A DNA stretch of 64,000 nucleotides from Anaeromyxobacter soli (lineage in GTDB: Bacteria; Myxococcota; Myxococcia; Myxococcales; Anaeromyxobacteraceae): assembly GCF_022808855.1 (NCBI RefSeq), contig NZ_JAKZLF010000015.1, positions 1 to 64,000 on the forward strand, given 5' to 3'. Shown one piece after another: positions 28,030 to 36,442 of the stretch (the first letter of the stretch is position 1; the number at the start of each line of letters is the position of its first letter). The notes beneath the pieces are model-generated. The model was not told the origin of the DNA and searched no databases. It saw only the letters and a list, made by a program, of their open reading frames with translations. The position numbers and the translations under genes are program-made.

Positions 28030-28242
28030 CTATGGCTTGCGCGCTCCGGCGGAGCCGGGTGCGCCCGGCCCGCCCGCCTCGCGCTCCGCCGCGAGCCGCG
28101 CCCGCTCGCCGGGGCCGGCGTGCTCGCCGCCGCCCGTGTCTCCCTGCTCCTCGGCCTCGAACTCGGCTCGCTCCGCCTTGTTCAACGCGCGCAGCTGGTC
28201 GCGCGGGTCGTTCGCGTCGCGGCTCTCGCGGCTCTCGGCCAT
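28030..28242 (-). CDS. Small charged hypothetical protein
   Basis: 70 residues, acidic and Arg/Glu/Gly rich, probably disordered or helical; no known motif. ATG 28242 has a GAGGA ribosome site 5 bases upstream and is preferred to the upstream in-frame ATGs at 28284 and 28266. The core RDQLRALNKAERAEFEAEEQ could form an amphipathic helix. It lies upstream of, and in the same direction as, the PAS gene. Function unknown. Confidence 0.5.
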   Translation of the reverse strand: MAESRESRDANDPRDQLRALNKAERAEFEAEEQGDTGGGEHAGPGERARLAAEREAGGPGAPGSAGARKP

Positions 28243-28395
28243 CGGGTCCTCGCTCTCCGCCGCCATCGCGTGGCGGCCGCACATCCACCTTGGAGACGCT
28301 CGTGCGCGGACGCACTACACCCCGCGCGCCGCGCCCGGGGCGCGCGCCTCACGCAGCGTGAGAGGGGTCGCCGCCACGTCCCGCGGTCGCCCGCC

Positions 28396-28425
28396 TTGTG
28401 GCCCTGCGGGGGCGCGGGCTAACAT
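28396..28425 (+). promoter_or_regulatory. Possible promoter of the Ser/Thr kinase gene
   Basis: TTGTGG at 28396-28401 and TAACAT at 28420-28425, spacer 18. The GTG start at 28436 is only 10 bases after the -10 box, so the transcript would be leaderless or nearly so, which fits the missing ribosome site. Confidence 0.45.
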
Positions 28426-28435
28426 CCGCGGGATC

Positions 28436-30142
28436 GTGCCCCAGGCCGCACCCCAGGCGAGCGGCGCCGACTTCAAGCCGCACCTCTTCGGCAAGTTCTT
28501 CCTCCTGCAACGGCTCGCCGTGGGGGGGATGGCCGAGATCTACCGGGCGCGCGTCCCAGGGGCCGGCGGCTTCGAGAAGGAGCTCGTGGTGAAGCGGATC
28601 CTGCCCGCGCGAGCGCAGGATCAGGGCTTCATCAAGATGCTCGTGAACGAGGCGAAGCTGACCGTCCAGCTCACGCACTCGAACATCGCGCAGATCTACG
28701 AGTGCGGCAGCTTCGAGGGGAACTTCTTCATCTCGATGGAGCTCGTGAACGGCGTCTCCCTCAAGGAGATGATGGCCGCGTTCGCCAAGGCCGGCACGCA
28801 GCTCACGCCCGAGCAGGCGATGTTCCTCGTCCTGCAGCTCCTGCAGGGCCTCGACTACGCGCACCGGAAGACCGACGGCCAGGGCAACCCGCTCCGCATC
28901 GTGCACTGCGACGTCTCCCCGGACAACGCGCTCGTGTCGTACGAGGGCGAGGTGAAGCTCCTCGACTTCGGCATCGCGCGCGCGGCGACGAACCTCTCCA
29001 ACTACAAGGAGGGGATGCTGATGGGGAAGCTCGGGTACGTCGCGCCCGAGCAGGCCTCGCTCGAGAAGCGCTGGGACCACCGCGTCGACCTCTTCGCGGC
29101 GGGGATCCTCCTCTACGAGCTCCTCACGAAGCAGAAGCCGTTCCCGAAGGCCACCGACGTCGAGTCCCTCGTCCAGGCGCGCAAGGCGAAGGTCGTCCCG
29201 CCGACCGCGATCGACCCCCGGCTGCCGAAGGACCTCGACGCGATCGTCGCCACCGCGCTCGCCTACGATCCCGACGACCGCTACCCCGACGCCCGCTCGT
29301 TCGCGGACGCGCTCGTGGACGTGCTGTTCCCCACGCCGCACTCGTCGATCCAGGATCTCCTCGCCAGCCAGATGAAGGCGGTGTTCGCGGACAAGGTGCA
29401 GCGCCAGCGCGCGGCCCGCGCCCACGACCCGCTCATCATGAAGGTCCTCACGAACGCGGCGGCGGCGGCCGGCGTGCTCCCGGGCGCGGCCGAGCAGACC
29501 CCGGTGAAGGCCTGGGAGCCGCAGGTCGAGGCCGCGCCCTCCCCCGAGCCGCGCCGCGCGCCCTCGCGCGCGCCGCGCACGCGGACGGTCGTGAAGGCCG
29601 GTGTCCGGCTGCGCACCGCCTTCCTCGTCGGCCTCGTGGTGGCGGTCGCCGGCTTCGCCGGGCTGCGCTACGCCGATCCCTGGCTGCGATCGGGCGTCCT
29701 CGTCGTGACCTCCGATCCTCCCGGCGCGGACGTCACGCTCGACGGCGCGCCGACCGGCCTCACCACGCCCGCGGTGATCGAGGACGTCCGGCTCGCGCGC
29801 CCCCACGAGATCGCGCTCGGCGGCGAGGGGCTCCGCGGAGTCACGCTCGCCACCCAGCCCACCCCGGGCCGGCTCGTGACGCGCGTGCACTCCGAGCTCG
29901 CCTCGGCGTTCGGCGCGCTCCGCGTCGAGAGCGATCCGCCCGGCGCCGAGGTGCGGTTCGACGAGCGGCCCGCCGGGAAGACCCCCATCACGATCCCGGG
30001 CGTGCGGCTCGACGAGCGCCACCGCATCGACCTCACGCTCACGGGCCACGAGATCGACCAGTTCGTGGTGCTGCCGGCGAAGGACGGGTCGCAGTTCGCG
30101 CGCAAGCTCGCGCGCCTCGACGGGGGCAAGCCGAGGCCGTGA
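28436..30142 (+). CDS. Membrane Ser/Thr protein kinase with PEGA repeats (non-RD)
   Basis: 568 residues. Kinase domain about 20-300 with K53, E72, catalytic HCDVSPDN (D159, N164), DFG (177-179) and APEQ (203-206). The Arg of the usual HRD is Cys158, making it a non-RD kinase. The glycine loop is reduced to LAVGGMAE. A proline-rich linker, one membrane helix (about 394-411) and two PEGA repeats (SDPPGADV and SDPPGAEV) follow, placing the C-terminus in the periplasm. The stop overlaps the start of an FHA-domain gene (GTGA), a natural phosphothreonine-binding partner. GTG 28436 chosen from the leaderless promoter. Confidence 0.92.
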   Translation: MPQAAPQASGADFKPHLFGKFFLLQRLAVGGMAEIYRARVPGAGGFEKELVVKRILPARAQDQGFIKMLVNEAKLTVQLTHSNIAQIYECGSFEGNFFISMELVNGVSLKEMMAAFAKAGTQLTPEQAMFLVLQLLQGLDYAHRKTDGQGNPLRIVHCDVSPDNALVSYEGEVKLLDFGIARAATNLSNYKEGMLMGKLGYVAPEQASLEKRWDHRVDLFAAGILLYELLTKQKPFPKATDVESLVQARKAKVVPPTAIDPRLPKDLDAIVATALAYDPDDRYPDARSFADALVDVLFPTPHSSIQDLLASQMKAVFADKVQRQRAARAHDPLIMKVLTNAAAAAGVLPGAAEQTPVKAWEPQVEAAPSPEPRRAPSRAPRTRTVVKAGVRLRTAFLVGLVVAVAGFAGLRYADPWLRSGVLVVTSDPPGADVTLDGAPTGLTTPAVIEDVRLARPHEIALGGEGLRGVTLATQPTPGRLVTRVHSELASAFGALRVESDPPGAEVRFDERPAGKTPITIPGVRLDERHRIDLTLTGHEIDQFVVLPAKDGSQFARKLARLDGGKPRP

Positions 30143-30777
30143 CCGCGGGCGCGATGCGGCTCGTCGTCGAGGACGAGGCGGGGACCCGCTCGACGGTGCC
30201 GTTCACCGGCGACGAGCTCGTCGTCGGCCGCGCCGCCGAGGGCGTCGCCGTGCGGCTCTCGGATCGCGACGTCTCGCGGCGCCACGCGCGGTTCCTGCGC
30301 GCGAGCGGGTCCGTTCACGTGGAGGACCTGGGGAGCCTCACCGGCACGCGGGTCAACGGCGAGCGGATCACCTCCCGCCGGCGCCTGCGCGAAGGCGACC
30401 TCGTCCAGATCGGGAGCTACGATCTCGCGCTGTTCGGCGAGGCCGTCACGGCGGCCCCCGGCTCGCCGCCGCCGCTGCCGCCCACGCCGCGCCCGCCGAG
30501 CGGCGAGACCCCGGCCCCGGCCACCGCCCCGGATCCTGCGGCGCAGCGCCCTCCCGCGCCCGCGACGCCGCTGCCGCCGCAGCCGGTGCGCGCGCCGCTG
30601 CCGCCCCGCCCCGCGACCGAGCCCGCCCGCGCCTCCCCGGGAGACGGCGCGGGCGCGATCGCCCGGCGCGCCCTCGTCGCGGGCCTCGCCGCGCTCCTGC
30701 TCGGTGCGGCCGCGGGGTACGCCATCGGGACCGCGACCGCTCCCCCCGCGCCGCCCGCGGCGCTCACTCGCCCCTGA
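30139..30777 (+). CDS. FHA-domain protein with C-terminal membrane anchor
   Basis: 212 residues. The FHA domain (about 6-95) has the phosphothreonine-binding residues GR, SRRHA and NGERI. A long Pro/Ala linker (about 105-170) leads to one hydrophobic helix near the C-terminus (LVAGLAALLLGAAAGYAIG). The GTG start at 30139 overlaps the kinase stop, so it is translationally coupled and probably docks at the phosphorylated kinase in the inner membrane. It overlaps the convergent hydratase gene by 14 bases. Confidence 0.9.
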   Translation: MTAGAMRLVVEDEAGTRSTVPFTGDELVVGRAAEGVAVRLSDRDVSRRHARFLRASGSVHVEDLGSLTGTRVNGERITSRRRLREGDLVQIGSYDLALFGEAVTAAPGSPPPLPPTPRPPSGETPAPATAPDPAAQRPPAPATPLPPQPVRAPLPPRPATEPARASPGDGAGAIARRALVAGLAALLLGAAAGYAIGTATAPPAPPAALTRP

Positions 30778-31549
30778 AGCGCGGCCGGCGCCGCTCCTGC
30801 CAGGCGGCCCGCCCCTCGCGCATGTCCGCGCTCTCGAAGGCGCGCCGCCTGAGGTCCGCGATCTCCCCGCGCTCCGGGTCCGAGAGCCCGCGCTCGTGCG
30901 CGCCCTCGAGGAGCCGGAGGATCCGCTTCATGCCCCGCACCGCCAGCGGCGCGTTGGCCGCGATGTCGGCGGCGAGCGCGAGCGCGTCCCCCTCGGCCGC
31001 CTCCGCCGACGCGACGCGGTTCACGATCCCCCAGGCGAGCGCGGTCTCGGCGTCGATCGGGCGCCCCGTGAAGAACAGCTCGCGCGTGCGCGCCGCCCCG
31101 ACGAGATCGGCGAAGCGCCGCAGGCCGCCCTCCGGGTACACGACGCCCAGCTTCGCGGGCGGCATCCCGAGCTTCACCCCCGCGCGCGCGACGCGCAGGT
31201 CGCAGGTGACCGCGAGCTCGAACCCGCCGCCGAACGCGCCGCCGTTCAGGAACGCCACCGTCGGGCACGGCACCGCGTCGAGCGCCGCGGCGGTGCGCTC
31301 GACCGCCTCGTCGGGCCGCTCGCCGCGCGCCGAGGTGAGCGAGATCTCGGCGAGGTCGAAGCCGGAGGAGAAGGCCTCCTCGCCGGCGCCGCGCAAGACG
31401 AGGCAGCGCACGCCGCCGTCCGACGCCGCGACGCACGCGGCCTCGAGCTCCTCCAGCGCCTGGAAGTCGAGCGCGTTCCGCTTCGCCGCGTTGTCGAGGA
31501 CGAGGACGCGGACCGGGCCGTGATCCTCGGCGCGTACGCGAGGCGCCAT
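30764..31549 (-). CDS. Enoyl-CoA hydratase/isomerase family protein
   Basis: 261 residues of the crotonase fold. The oxyanion-hole segments SSGFDLAEI and GGAFGGGFEL are present; the later region has GMPPAKLGVVYPEGG. The glutamate positions of classic hydratases are not both obvious, so hydratase, isomerase or decarboxylase activity is open. The gene stands alone on the minus strand downstream of a terminator. Fatty-acid or amino-acid acyl-CoA metabolism is likely. Confidence 0.85.
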   Translation of the reverse strand: MAPRVRAEDHGPVRVLVLDNAAKRNALDFQALEELEAACVAASDGGVRCLVLRGAGEEAFSSGFDLAEISLTSARGERPDEAVERTAAALDAVPCPTVAFLNGGAFGGGFELAVTCDLRVARAGVKLGMPPAKLGVVYPEGGLRRFADLVGAARTRELFFTGRPIDAETALAWGIVNRVASAEAAEGDALALAADIAANAPLAVRGMKRILRLLEGAHERGLSDPERGEIADLRRRAFESADMREGRAAWQERRRPRFRGE

Positions 31550-31707
31550 CGGCTACTCCATCACAGCGGTGTGAATCCGTGACGTCATGCGCTCTCCGCT
31601 CGCCAGCCGTGAGGGACGCGCGACGTTAGCCCGGAGGCACGCATCCGGCAACCCGCGCGGAGGTCGAGGCGGGCGGCGAGGTGCTCGGCGCGCTCGCCGC
31701 AAATGAA

Positions 31708-31733
31708 AAGGGTCCGCGCGAAGGCGGACCCTT
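31708..31733 (-). terminator. Rho-independent terminator after the response regulator gene
   Basis: A perfect 10-bp stem (AAGGGTCCGC / GCGGACCCTT) with a 6-base loop. Read on the minus strand it is followed by TTTTCATTT, a good termination tract. It lies 35 bases after the stop of the response regulator gene on that strand. Confidence 0.85.
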
Positions 31734-31767
31734 GCAGCGATGGTACCGGGGGCGACCACTCCTCGGT

Positions 31768-32319
31768 TTACCGGCGTGAGACCGGTATCGCGTGTAGTCG
31801 ATGGATGGCCATCGGCTCGCGCGACGTCAACCCCGCGGAGCTCGTGGCCCCCGCGGGGGAAGCGGGCGCGCGCAGCGCCTCGCGCACCGCGTCGGCGAGC
31901 GCCTCGTAGCTCACGGGCTTTCGCAGGAAGCGCGCCACGCCGAGCGCGGCGAGCCGCGCCTCCTCGCTCGCGCCACCGCTCGAGGCCGCGATGACGGGGA
32001 GCGCGGCGAGCAACGGCGCGGCGCGGATCCGCTCGACGAGCGCCACGCCGGACATCGTCGGCATGAAGACGTCGGTGACGACGAGGTCCACCGTCGGCGC
32101 GCGCAGGAGGCGCGCGAGCGCCTCGCCGCCGTCGCGCGCGCGCTCGATGGCGAGCGGTCGCCGGTCGGCGCTCGAGAGCCGCCGCAGCGCGGCCTCGTAC
32201 ATCGACGCGACGAGCGTGTTGTCCTCGACGACGAGCACCCGCGGGACGGCCACGGCGGCGGACTCCCCGGAGCTGGCGGCGGCGAGGGGGATCGAGCGGG
32301 AGCGGATGTCGTCGTTCAC
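31768..32319 (-). CDS. Single-domain response regulator (receiver only)
   Basis: 183 residues. The receiver domain (about 26-150) has the acidic pair E32-D33, phosphoacceptor D83 in VVTDVFMPTMSG, and K134 in FLRKPVS. No DNA-binding or enzymatic output follows; the N- and C-terminal extensions are low complexity. GTG 32319 is chosen because GGAGG lies 5 bases upstream; an ATG at 32370 lacks one. It may relay phosphate from an orphan kinase such as the one at 20891-22669, but nothing links them directly. Confidence 0.88.
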   Translation of the reverse strand: MNDDIRSRSIPLAAASSGESAAVAVPRVLVVEDNTLVASMYEAALRRLSSADRRPLAIERARDGGEALARLLRAPTVDLVVTDVFMPTMSGVALVERIRAAPLLAALPVIAASSGGASEEARLAALGVARFLRKPVSYEALADAVREALRAPASPAGATSSAGLTSREPMAIHRLHAIPVSRR

Positions 32320-32581
32320 GGTGCCTCCGGACTGTCGAGGCATCATCGCTCGATAGGGCGAACGTGGCACGCGCTACGGGTGAACCCTTCTCGGGCGTCA
32401 TGGGGTCTCGGGACGCTCTTCGGCCGGGCGGGAGGGGTGGGCGATGCTCGCACCGGGTGCGACGTGCGCGCCGGTCACGGGAGCCCTCTGGGCCGCGAAG
32501 TTCGAGCCGGCTCGTTGCGAGCGGCGCCCGCCCGCCGATATCGTCCGAAGGTTCCCTCACACCTCACACCGAGGAGGCAGC

Positions 32582-33355
32582 ATGCAGTCCCTGCAAGGAC
32601 GGGTCGCGCTCGTGACCGGCGGCGGACGGGGCATCGGGCGGGCGATCGCGATCGCGCTCGCGCGCGCGGGCGCAGACGTCGCGGTGGCCGCCCGGACCGT
32701 GCCCGAGATCGAGGCGGTCGCGGCGGAGATCGCCGCGCTGGGCCGGCGGACGCACTTCTTCCCCCTCGACGTGTCCGACCGCGCGCGCGTGGCGGCGGCG
32801 CCGCGGGAGGTCGAGGCGCAGCTCGGGCCGGTCGACCTGCTCGTGAACAACGCCGGCATCCACGGCAGCGCGCCGCTGCAGCGGCTCGACGACGCGCAGT
32901 GGGACGGCATCCTCGCCGTGGACCTCACCGCGCCCTTCGTGCTCACCCGCGCCTGCCTGCCCGGCATGTACGAGCGCCGCTTCGGCCGCGTGATCAACGT
33001 CGCCTCGGTCGCCGGCAAGATCGGCCTCAAGTACGGAGCGGCCTACGCGGCGGCGAAGCACGGGCTCATCGGGCTCACCCGCAGCCTCGCGCTCGAGGGC
33101 GCGCGCAAGGGCGTCACGGCGAACGCGATCTGCCCGAGCTGGACCGAGACGCGGATGATGCAGGAGGCGGCGCACGACGTGGCGATCGCCACCGGGCGGA
33201 GCGAGGCGGAGGCACGCGAGGCGATGCTGCGCGAGAACCCGCTCGGCCGCGCCGCCCTGCCGGAGGAGGTCGCGGACGTCGCCGTGCTCCTCGCGTCGAA
33301 CGGCGCCATCACCGGGCAGGCGATCCACGTGGACGGCGGCGAGGTGATGGCCTGA
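32582..33355 (+). CDS. FabG-like short-chain dehydrogenase/reductase
   Basis: 257-residue classical SDR. NAD(P)-binding TGGGRGIG, NNAG, catalytic Ser in NVASVAG and Tyr-x3-Lys in YAAAKHG are all present, ending IHVDGGEVMA. It is close in length to 3-oxoacyl-ACP reductases and 3-hydroxybutyrate dehydrogenases; substrate not determinable. GAGGAGG precedes the ATG at 32582. It is divergent from the response regulator gene. Confidence 0.9.
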   Translation: MQSLQGRVALVTGGGRGIGRAIAIALARAGADVAVAARTVPEIEAVAAEIAALGRRTHFFPLDVSDRARVAAAPREVEAQLGPVDLLVNNAGIHGSAPLQRLDDAQWDGILAVDLTAPFVLTRACLPGMYERRFGRVINVASVAGKIGLKYGAAYAAAKHGLIGLTRSLALEGARKGVTANAICPSWTETRMMQEAAHDVAIATGRSEAEAREAMLRENPLGRAALPEEVADVAVLLASNGAITGQAIHVDGGEVMA

Positions 33356-33412
33356 CCGGCCCCGCTCGCGCGAACGACCGGGCGCTCTCCCGCCGCCCCG
33401 GAGCCCGGGCTC

Positions 33413-33442
33413 TTGACGCGCTGCGCCTCCACCTGCGCTAAT
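33413..33442 (+). promoter_or_regulatory. Predicted promoter of the TrpB2 gene
   Basis: TTGACG at 33413-33418 and GCTAAT at 33437-33442, spacer 18. The TrpB2 ATG lies 29 bases downstream, after a run of seven T and a GAGGAGA ribosome site. Confidence 0.5.
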
Positions 33443-33470
33443 CGGCCTCTTTTTTTCCTCGAGGAGACCC

Positions 33471-34829
33471 ATGCAGCAGACCAAGTACCTGCTCGGCGAG
33501 GACCGCATCCCCACCCACTGGTACAACGTGGTGGCGGACCTCCCCGCGCCCCCGGCGCCCGTGCTCCACCCCGGCACCGGCGCGCCCGTGACGCCCGCGG
33601 ACATGCTCCCGCTCTTCCCGCCGGCGGTCCTCGAGCAGGAGATGTCGGGCGAGCGGTGGATCCCCATCCCCGAGGAGGTCCGGCGGATCTACGCGCTGTG
33701 GCGCCCCTCGCCGCTCTTCCGCGCCCACCGGCTCGAGGCGGCGCTCGGGACCCCCGCGCGCATCTACTACAAGTACGAGGGCGTCTCACCGGCGGGCTCG
33801 CACAAGCCGAACACCGCCGTGCCGCAGGCCTACTACAACAAGCTCGCGGGCACGAAGCGGATCGCCACCGAGACCGGCGCCGGCCAGTGGGGCAGCTCGA
33901 TGGCGCTCGCGTGCCGGATGTTCGGGCTCGAGTGCACCGTCTACATGGTGAAGGTTTCGTTCCAGCAGAAGCCCTACCGGAAGAGCATGATGCAGCTCTG
34001 GGGCGCGGAGGTGGTGCCCTCGCCCTCCCCCCGCACCGCCGCCGGGCGCGCCATCCTCGCGCAGGACCCGGAGAGCCCCGGGTCGCTCGGGATCGCCATC
34101 TCGGAGGCGGTCGAGGACGCCGTCTCGCGGGAGGACACCCGCTACGCGCTCGGCAGCGTGCTGAACCACGTCTGCCTGCACCAGACGGTGATCGGGCTCG
34201 AGGCGAAGGAGCAGCTCGCCCTCGCCGGCGACTACCCCGACGTCATCGTCGCCGCGCACGGCGGCGGCTCGAACTTCGCCGGCGTGGGGTTCCCCTTCGT
34301 CGCCGACAAGGCCGCCGGCAAGCAGGTCCGCATCGTCGCGGTCGAGCCGTCGTCCTGCCCGACGCTCACGAAGGGCGTCTACGCCTTCGACTACGGCGAC
34401 ACCGCCCGGATGGCGCCCATCACCAAGATGTACACCCTGGGTCACGACTTCATGCCGCCCGGCATCCACGCCGGCGGCCTGCGCTACCACGGCGCGTCGC
34501 CCCTCGTGTCGCAGCTCGTCCACCACGGGATCGTCGAGGCGCGCGCGGTCGGCCAGCTCGGCTGCTTCGAGGCCGCCACCCTCTTCGCGCGGACCGAGGC
34601 GATCATCCCGGCGCCCGAGTCGTCGCACGCGATCCGGGGCGCCGTGGACGAGGCGCTCCGGGCGAAGGAGGAGGGCAAGGAGCGGGTGATCCTCTTCAAC
34701 CTCTCCGGCCACGGGCACGTCGACATGGCGGCCTACGACGACTACTTCGCGGGGCGGCTCGAGGACGCCGAGTACCCCGCCGAGAAGGTCGCGGCCTCGC
34801 TCGCGAACCTCCCGAAGGTGAAGCTCTAG
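33471..34829 (+). CDS. trpB: Tryptophan synthase beta chain, TrpB2 type
   Basis: 452 residues, longer than the roughly 400 of canonical TrpB. The PLP lysine is K112 in [11 protein letters not shown]; the catalytic region ETGAGQWG (around 134) and phosphate loop GGGSNFAG follow. The TRP-B2 family is marked by the long N-terminus and the SHKPNTA segment. It converts indole and serine to tryptophan and often acts without TrpA; no trpA is nearby, so it may scavenge indole. Good start at ATG 33471. Confidence 0.9.
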   Translation: MQQTKYLLGEDRIPTHWYNVVADLPAPPAPVLHPGTGAPVTPADMLPLFPPAVLEQEMSGERWIPIPEEVRRIYALWRPSPLFRAHRLEAALGTPARIYYKYEGVSPAGSHKPNTAVPQAYYNKLAGTKRIATETGAGQWGSSMALACRMFGLECTVYMVKVSFQQKPYRKSMMQLWGAEVVPSPSPRTAAGRAILAQDPESPGSLGIAISEAVEDAVSREDTRYALGSVLNHVCLHQTVIGLEAKEQLALAGDYPDVIVAAHGGGSNFAGVGFPFVADKAAGKQVRIVAVEPSSCPTLTKGVYAFDYGDTARMAPITKMYTLGHDFMPPGIHAGGLRYHGASPLVSQLVHHGIVEARAVGQLGCFEAATLFARTEAIIPAPESSHAIRGAVDEALRAKEEGKERVILFNLSGHGHVDMAAYDDYFAGRLEDAEYPAEKVAASLANLPKVKL

Positions 34830-34843
34830 CTTTGCCCGGCCGC

Positions 34844-36442
34844 ATGCTCCCGGGCGGCGCGCGCCTCGCCGCGGCCACGCTCGCCGCCTGCCTCCTCGTC
34901 GCCTCGGCCGCTCCGGCCGTGGCCGCGGAGCCGCGCGCGCAACCAGGCTCCGTATCGACGGCGACGCCGGCCCCGGCCCCGGCCCCGACGCAGGCCCAGG
35001 ACGCGACCGCGACTCCGACCCCGCTCCCCGCCCCCGCGGACGCCCCCGCCGATCCGGCCTTCCCGCGCCTCGACTTCGCTCCCCACGAGCCGACGCCCGA
35101 CCGTCCCCCGCCGCGGGCCCTCCCGCCCGCGGCGCCGAACCCGTCGCTCGCGCCGGTGCTCGAGTCGCCCGAGCGACCCGAGGCGGTCACGCCGCCGCAG
35201 CGGCCGGCGGTGGTCATCCGCACCATCATCGGGCTCGCGCTGCTCGTCGCCCTCGCCTACGCGGCGGCGCACCCGGCCGTGGTGCGCTGGGAGCGGCGCA
35301 TCCGCGTCTCGCAGCTCGTGGCCGCCGGGCTCCCCTTCATCGCGCTCGGGATGATCGCCCGCGCGCCGCCGTTCGCCGTGCTGTCGGACGACGTGCTCGC
35401 CCAGCTCGCCCCGGTGCTGCGGCTCGGCCTCGGCTGGATCGGCTTCATCGTGGGGTTCCGGCTCGACGCGCGGGAGCTCTCTGGCACCGACGAGCGAGCG
35501 GTCGCGTCGGCCGCGCTGCTCAGCTCGCTGCCGTTCGCCGCGGTCGTCGCCGGCGCAGCCGCGGTGCTCCTGCCGGCCGGCCCGCTCGCGGAGCGGCTCC
35601 GCGACCCGGTGTTCCTGCGCGACGCGCTCGTCCTCGGCACGGCCGCCTCGATGACGGCCGCGACGGTCCCGCACCTCCTGCCTGCTCGCACGCCGCCGGC
35701 CGCCGTCGCGGTCCTCGGCCGGATCGTCCGGCTCGAGGAGATCGCCGGCATCCTCGGGCTCGCCCTCGTCGCGGCGTACTTCCGCCCGCAGGGGGACGCC
35801 GTGACCTGGCGGCTCCCCGGGACGGCGTGGCTCATGCTCACCGCCGGCGCGGGCACGCTGCTCGGCCTCGTCGTCCTCGTCCTGCTGCGCCGGGCGCGGA
35901 GCGGGCCCGAGTTCTCCGTGCTGACGCTCGGCTCGGTCGCCTTCTCGTCGGGCCTCGCGGGCTACCTGCACCTCTCGTCGGTGGTGGTCTGCTTCGTGGC
36001 CGGCGTGATCCTCGCGAACTTCCCGGGGAAGCACCAGGCGCGCTTCCGCGCCGTGCTCGACCTGCTCGAGCGCCCGGTCTACCTCGTGCTCCTCGTCATC
36101 CTCGGCGCGCTCTGGCCCACCCGGTCGGTCACCGGCTGGCTCCTCATCCCGGTGTTCGTCGGCGCGCGCTTGCTGGGGCGCTGGGCCGGCGCGAGGGTGG
36201 CGGTGCGCATGGGCGCGCTCGACCTCGACGCGGGTGCCCGCCGCGTCGTCATCGTGGCGCCGGTCGGGTCGCTCGCGATCGCCATCGTCGTGAACGCGCA
36301 GCTCCTCTATCCCGGCGGCTCCATCGCCGACGCGGTGGTGGCGGTCGTGGGCGGCGCGCTCGCCACCGAGGCGCTCGTCCACACGTTCGGGCGGGGCCGG
36401 ATCGCGCCCGCCCCCGAGCCGCGCGGGGAGCCGACGCCGTGA
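34844..36442 (+). CDS. Cation:proton antiporter-like membrane protein with Pro-rich N-terminal extension
   Basis: 532 residues. A signal-like N-terminus ends AVAAEP, followed by about 90 Pro/Ala/Thr-rich residues, then 11-12 hydrophobic helices of the Na+/H+ exchanger (CPA2) type (LVLGTAASMTAATVPHLL, PVGSLAIAIVVNAQLL). The usual acidic ion-binding motif is not obvious. No TrkA-N domain. A TTG at 32 bases past the preceding gene is an alternative start, but ATG 34844 is preferred. Its stop overlaps the GTG start of a second antiporter gene, so the two are coupled, perhaps as a heterodimer. Confidence 0.75.
   Translation: MLPGGARLAAATLAACLLVASAAPAVAAEPRAQPGSVSTATPAPAPAPTQAQDATATPTPLPAPADAPADPAFPRLDFAPHEPTPDRPPPRALPPAAPNPSLAPVLESPERPEAVTPPQRPAVVIRTIIGLALLVALAYAAAHPAVVRWERRIRVSQLVAAGLPFIALGMIARAPPFAVLSDDVLAQLAPVLRLGLGWIGFIVGFRLDARELSGTDERAVASAALLSSLPFAAVVAGAAAVLLPAGPLAERLRDPVFLRDALVLGTAASMTAATVPHLLPARTPPAAVAVLGRIVRLEEIAGILGLALVAAYFRPQGDAVTWRLPGTAWLMLTAGAGTLLGLVVLVLLRRARSGPEFSVLTLGSVAFSSGLAGYLHLSSVVVCFVAGVILANFPGKHQARFRAVLDLLERPVYLVLLVILGALWPTRSVTGWLLIPVFVGARLLGRWAGARVAVRMGALDLDAGARRVVIVAPVGSLAIAIVVNAQLLYPGGSIADAVVAVVGGALATEALVHTFGRGRIAPAPEPRGEPTP

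Noticed and set aside
28349-30049. Long minus-strand frame opposite the Ser/Thr kinase
   Set aside because: The plus strand encodes clear kinase and PEGA motifs; the antisense product has none.
31734-31800. TGGTACCGGGGGCG-like sequence recalling a tRNA 3' end and attachment site
   Set aside because: No T-loop or cloverleaf on the minus strand, and no integrase or repeat partner in the window.
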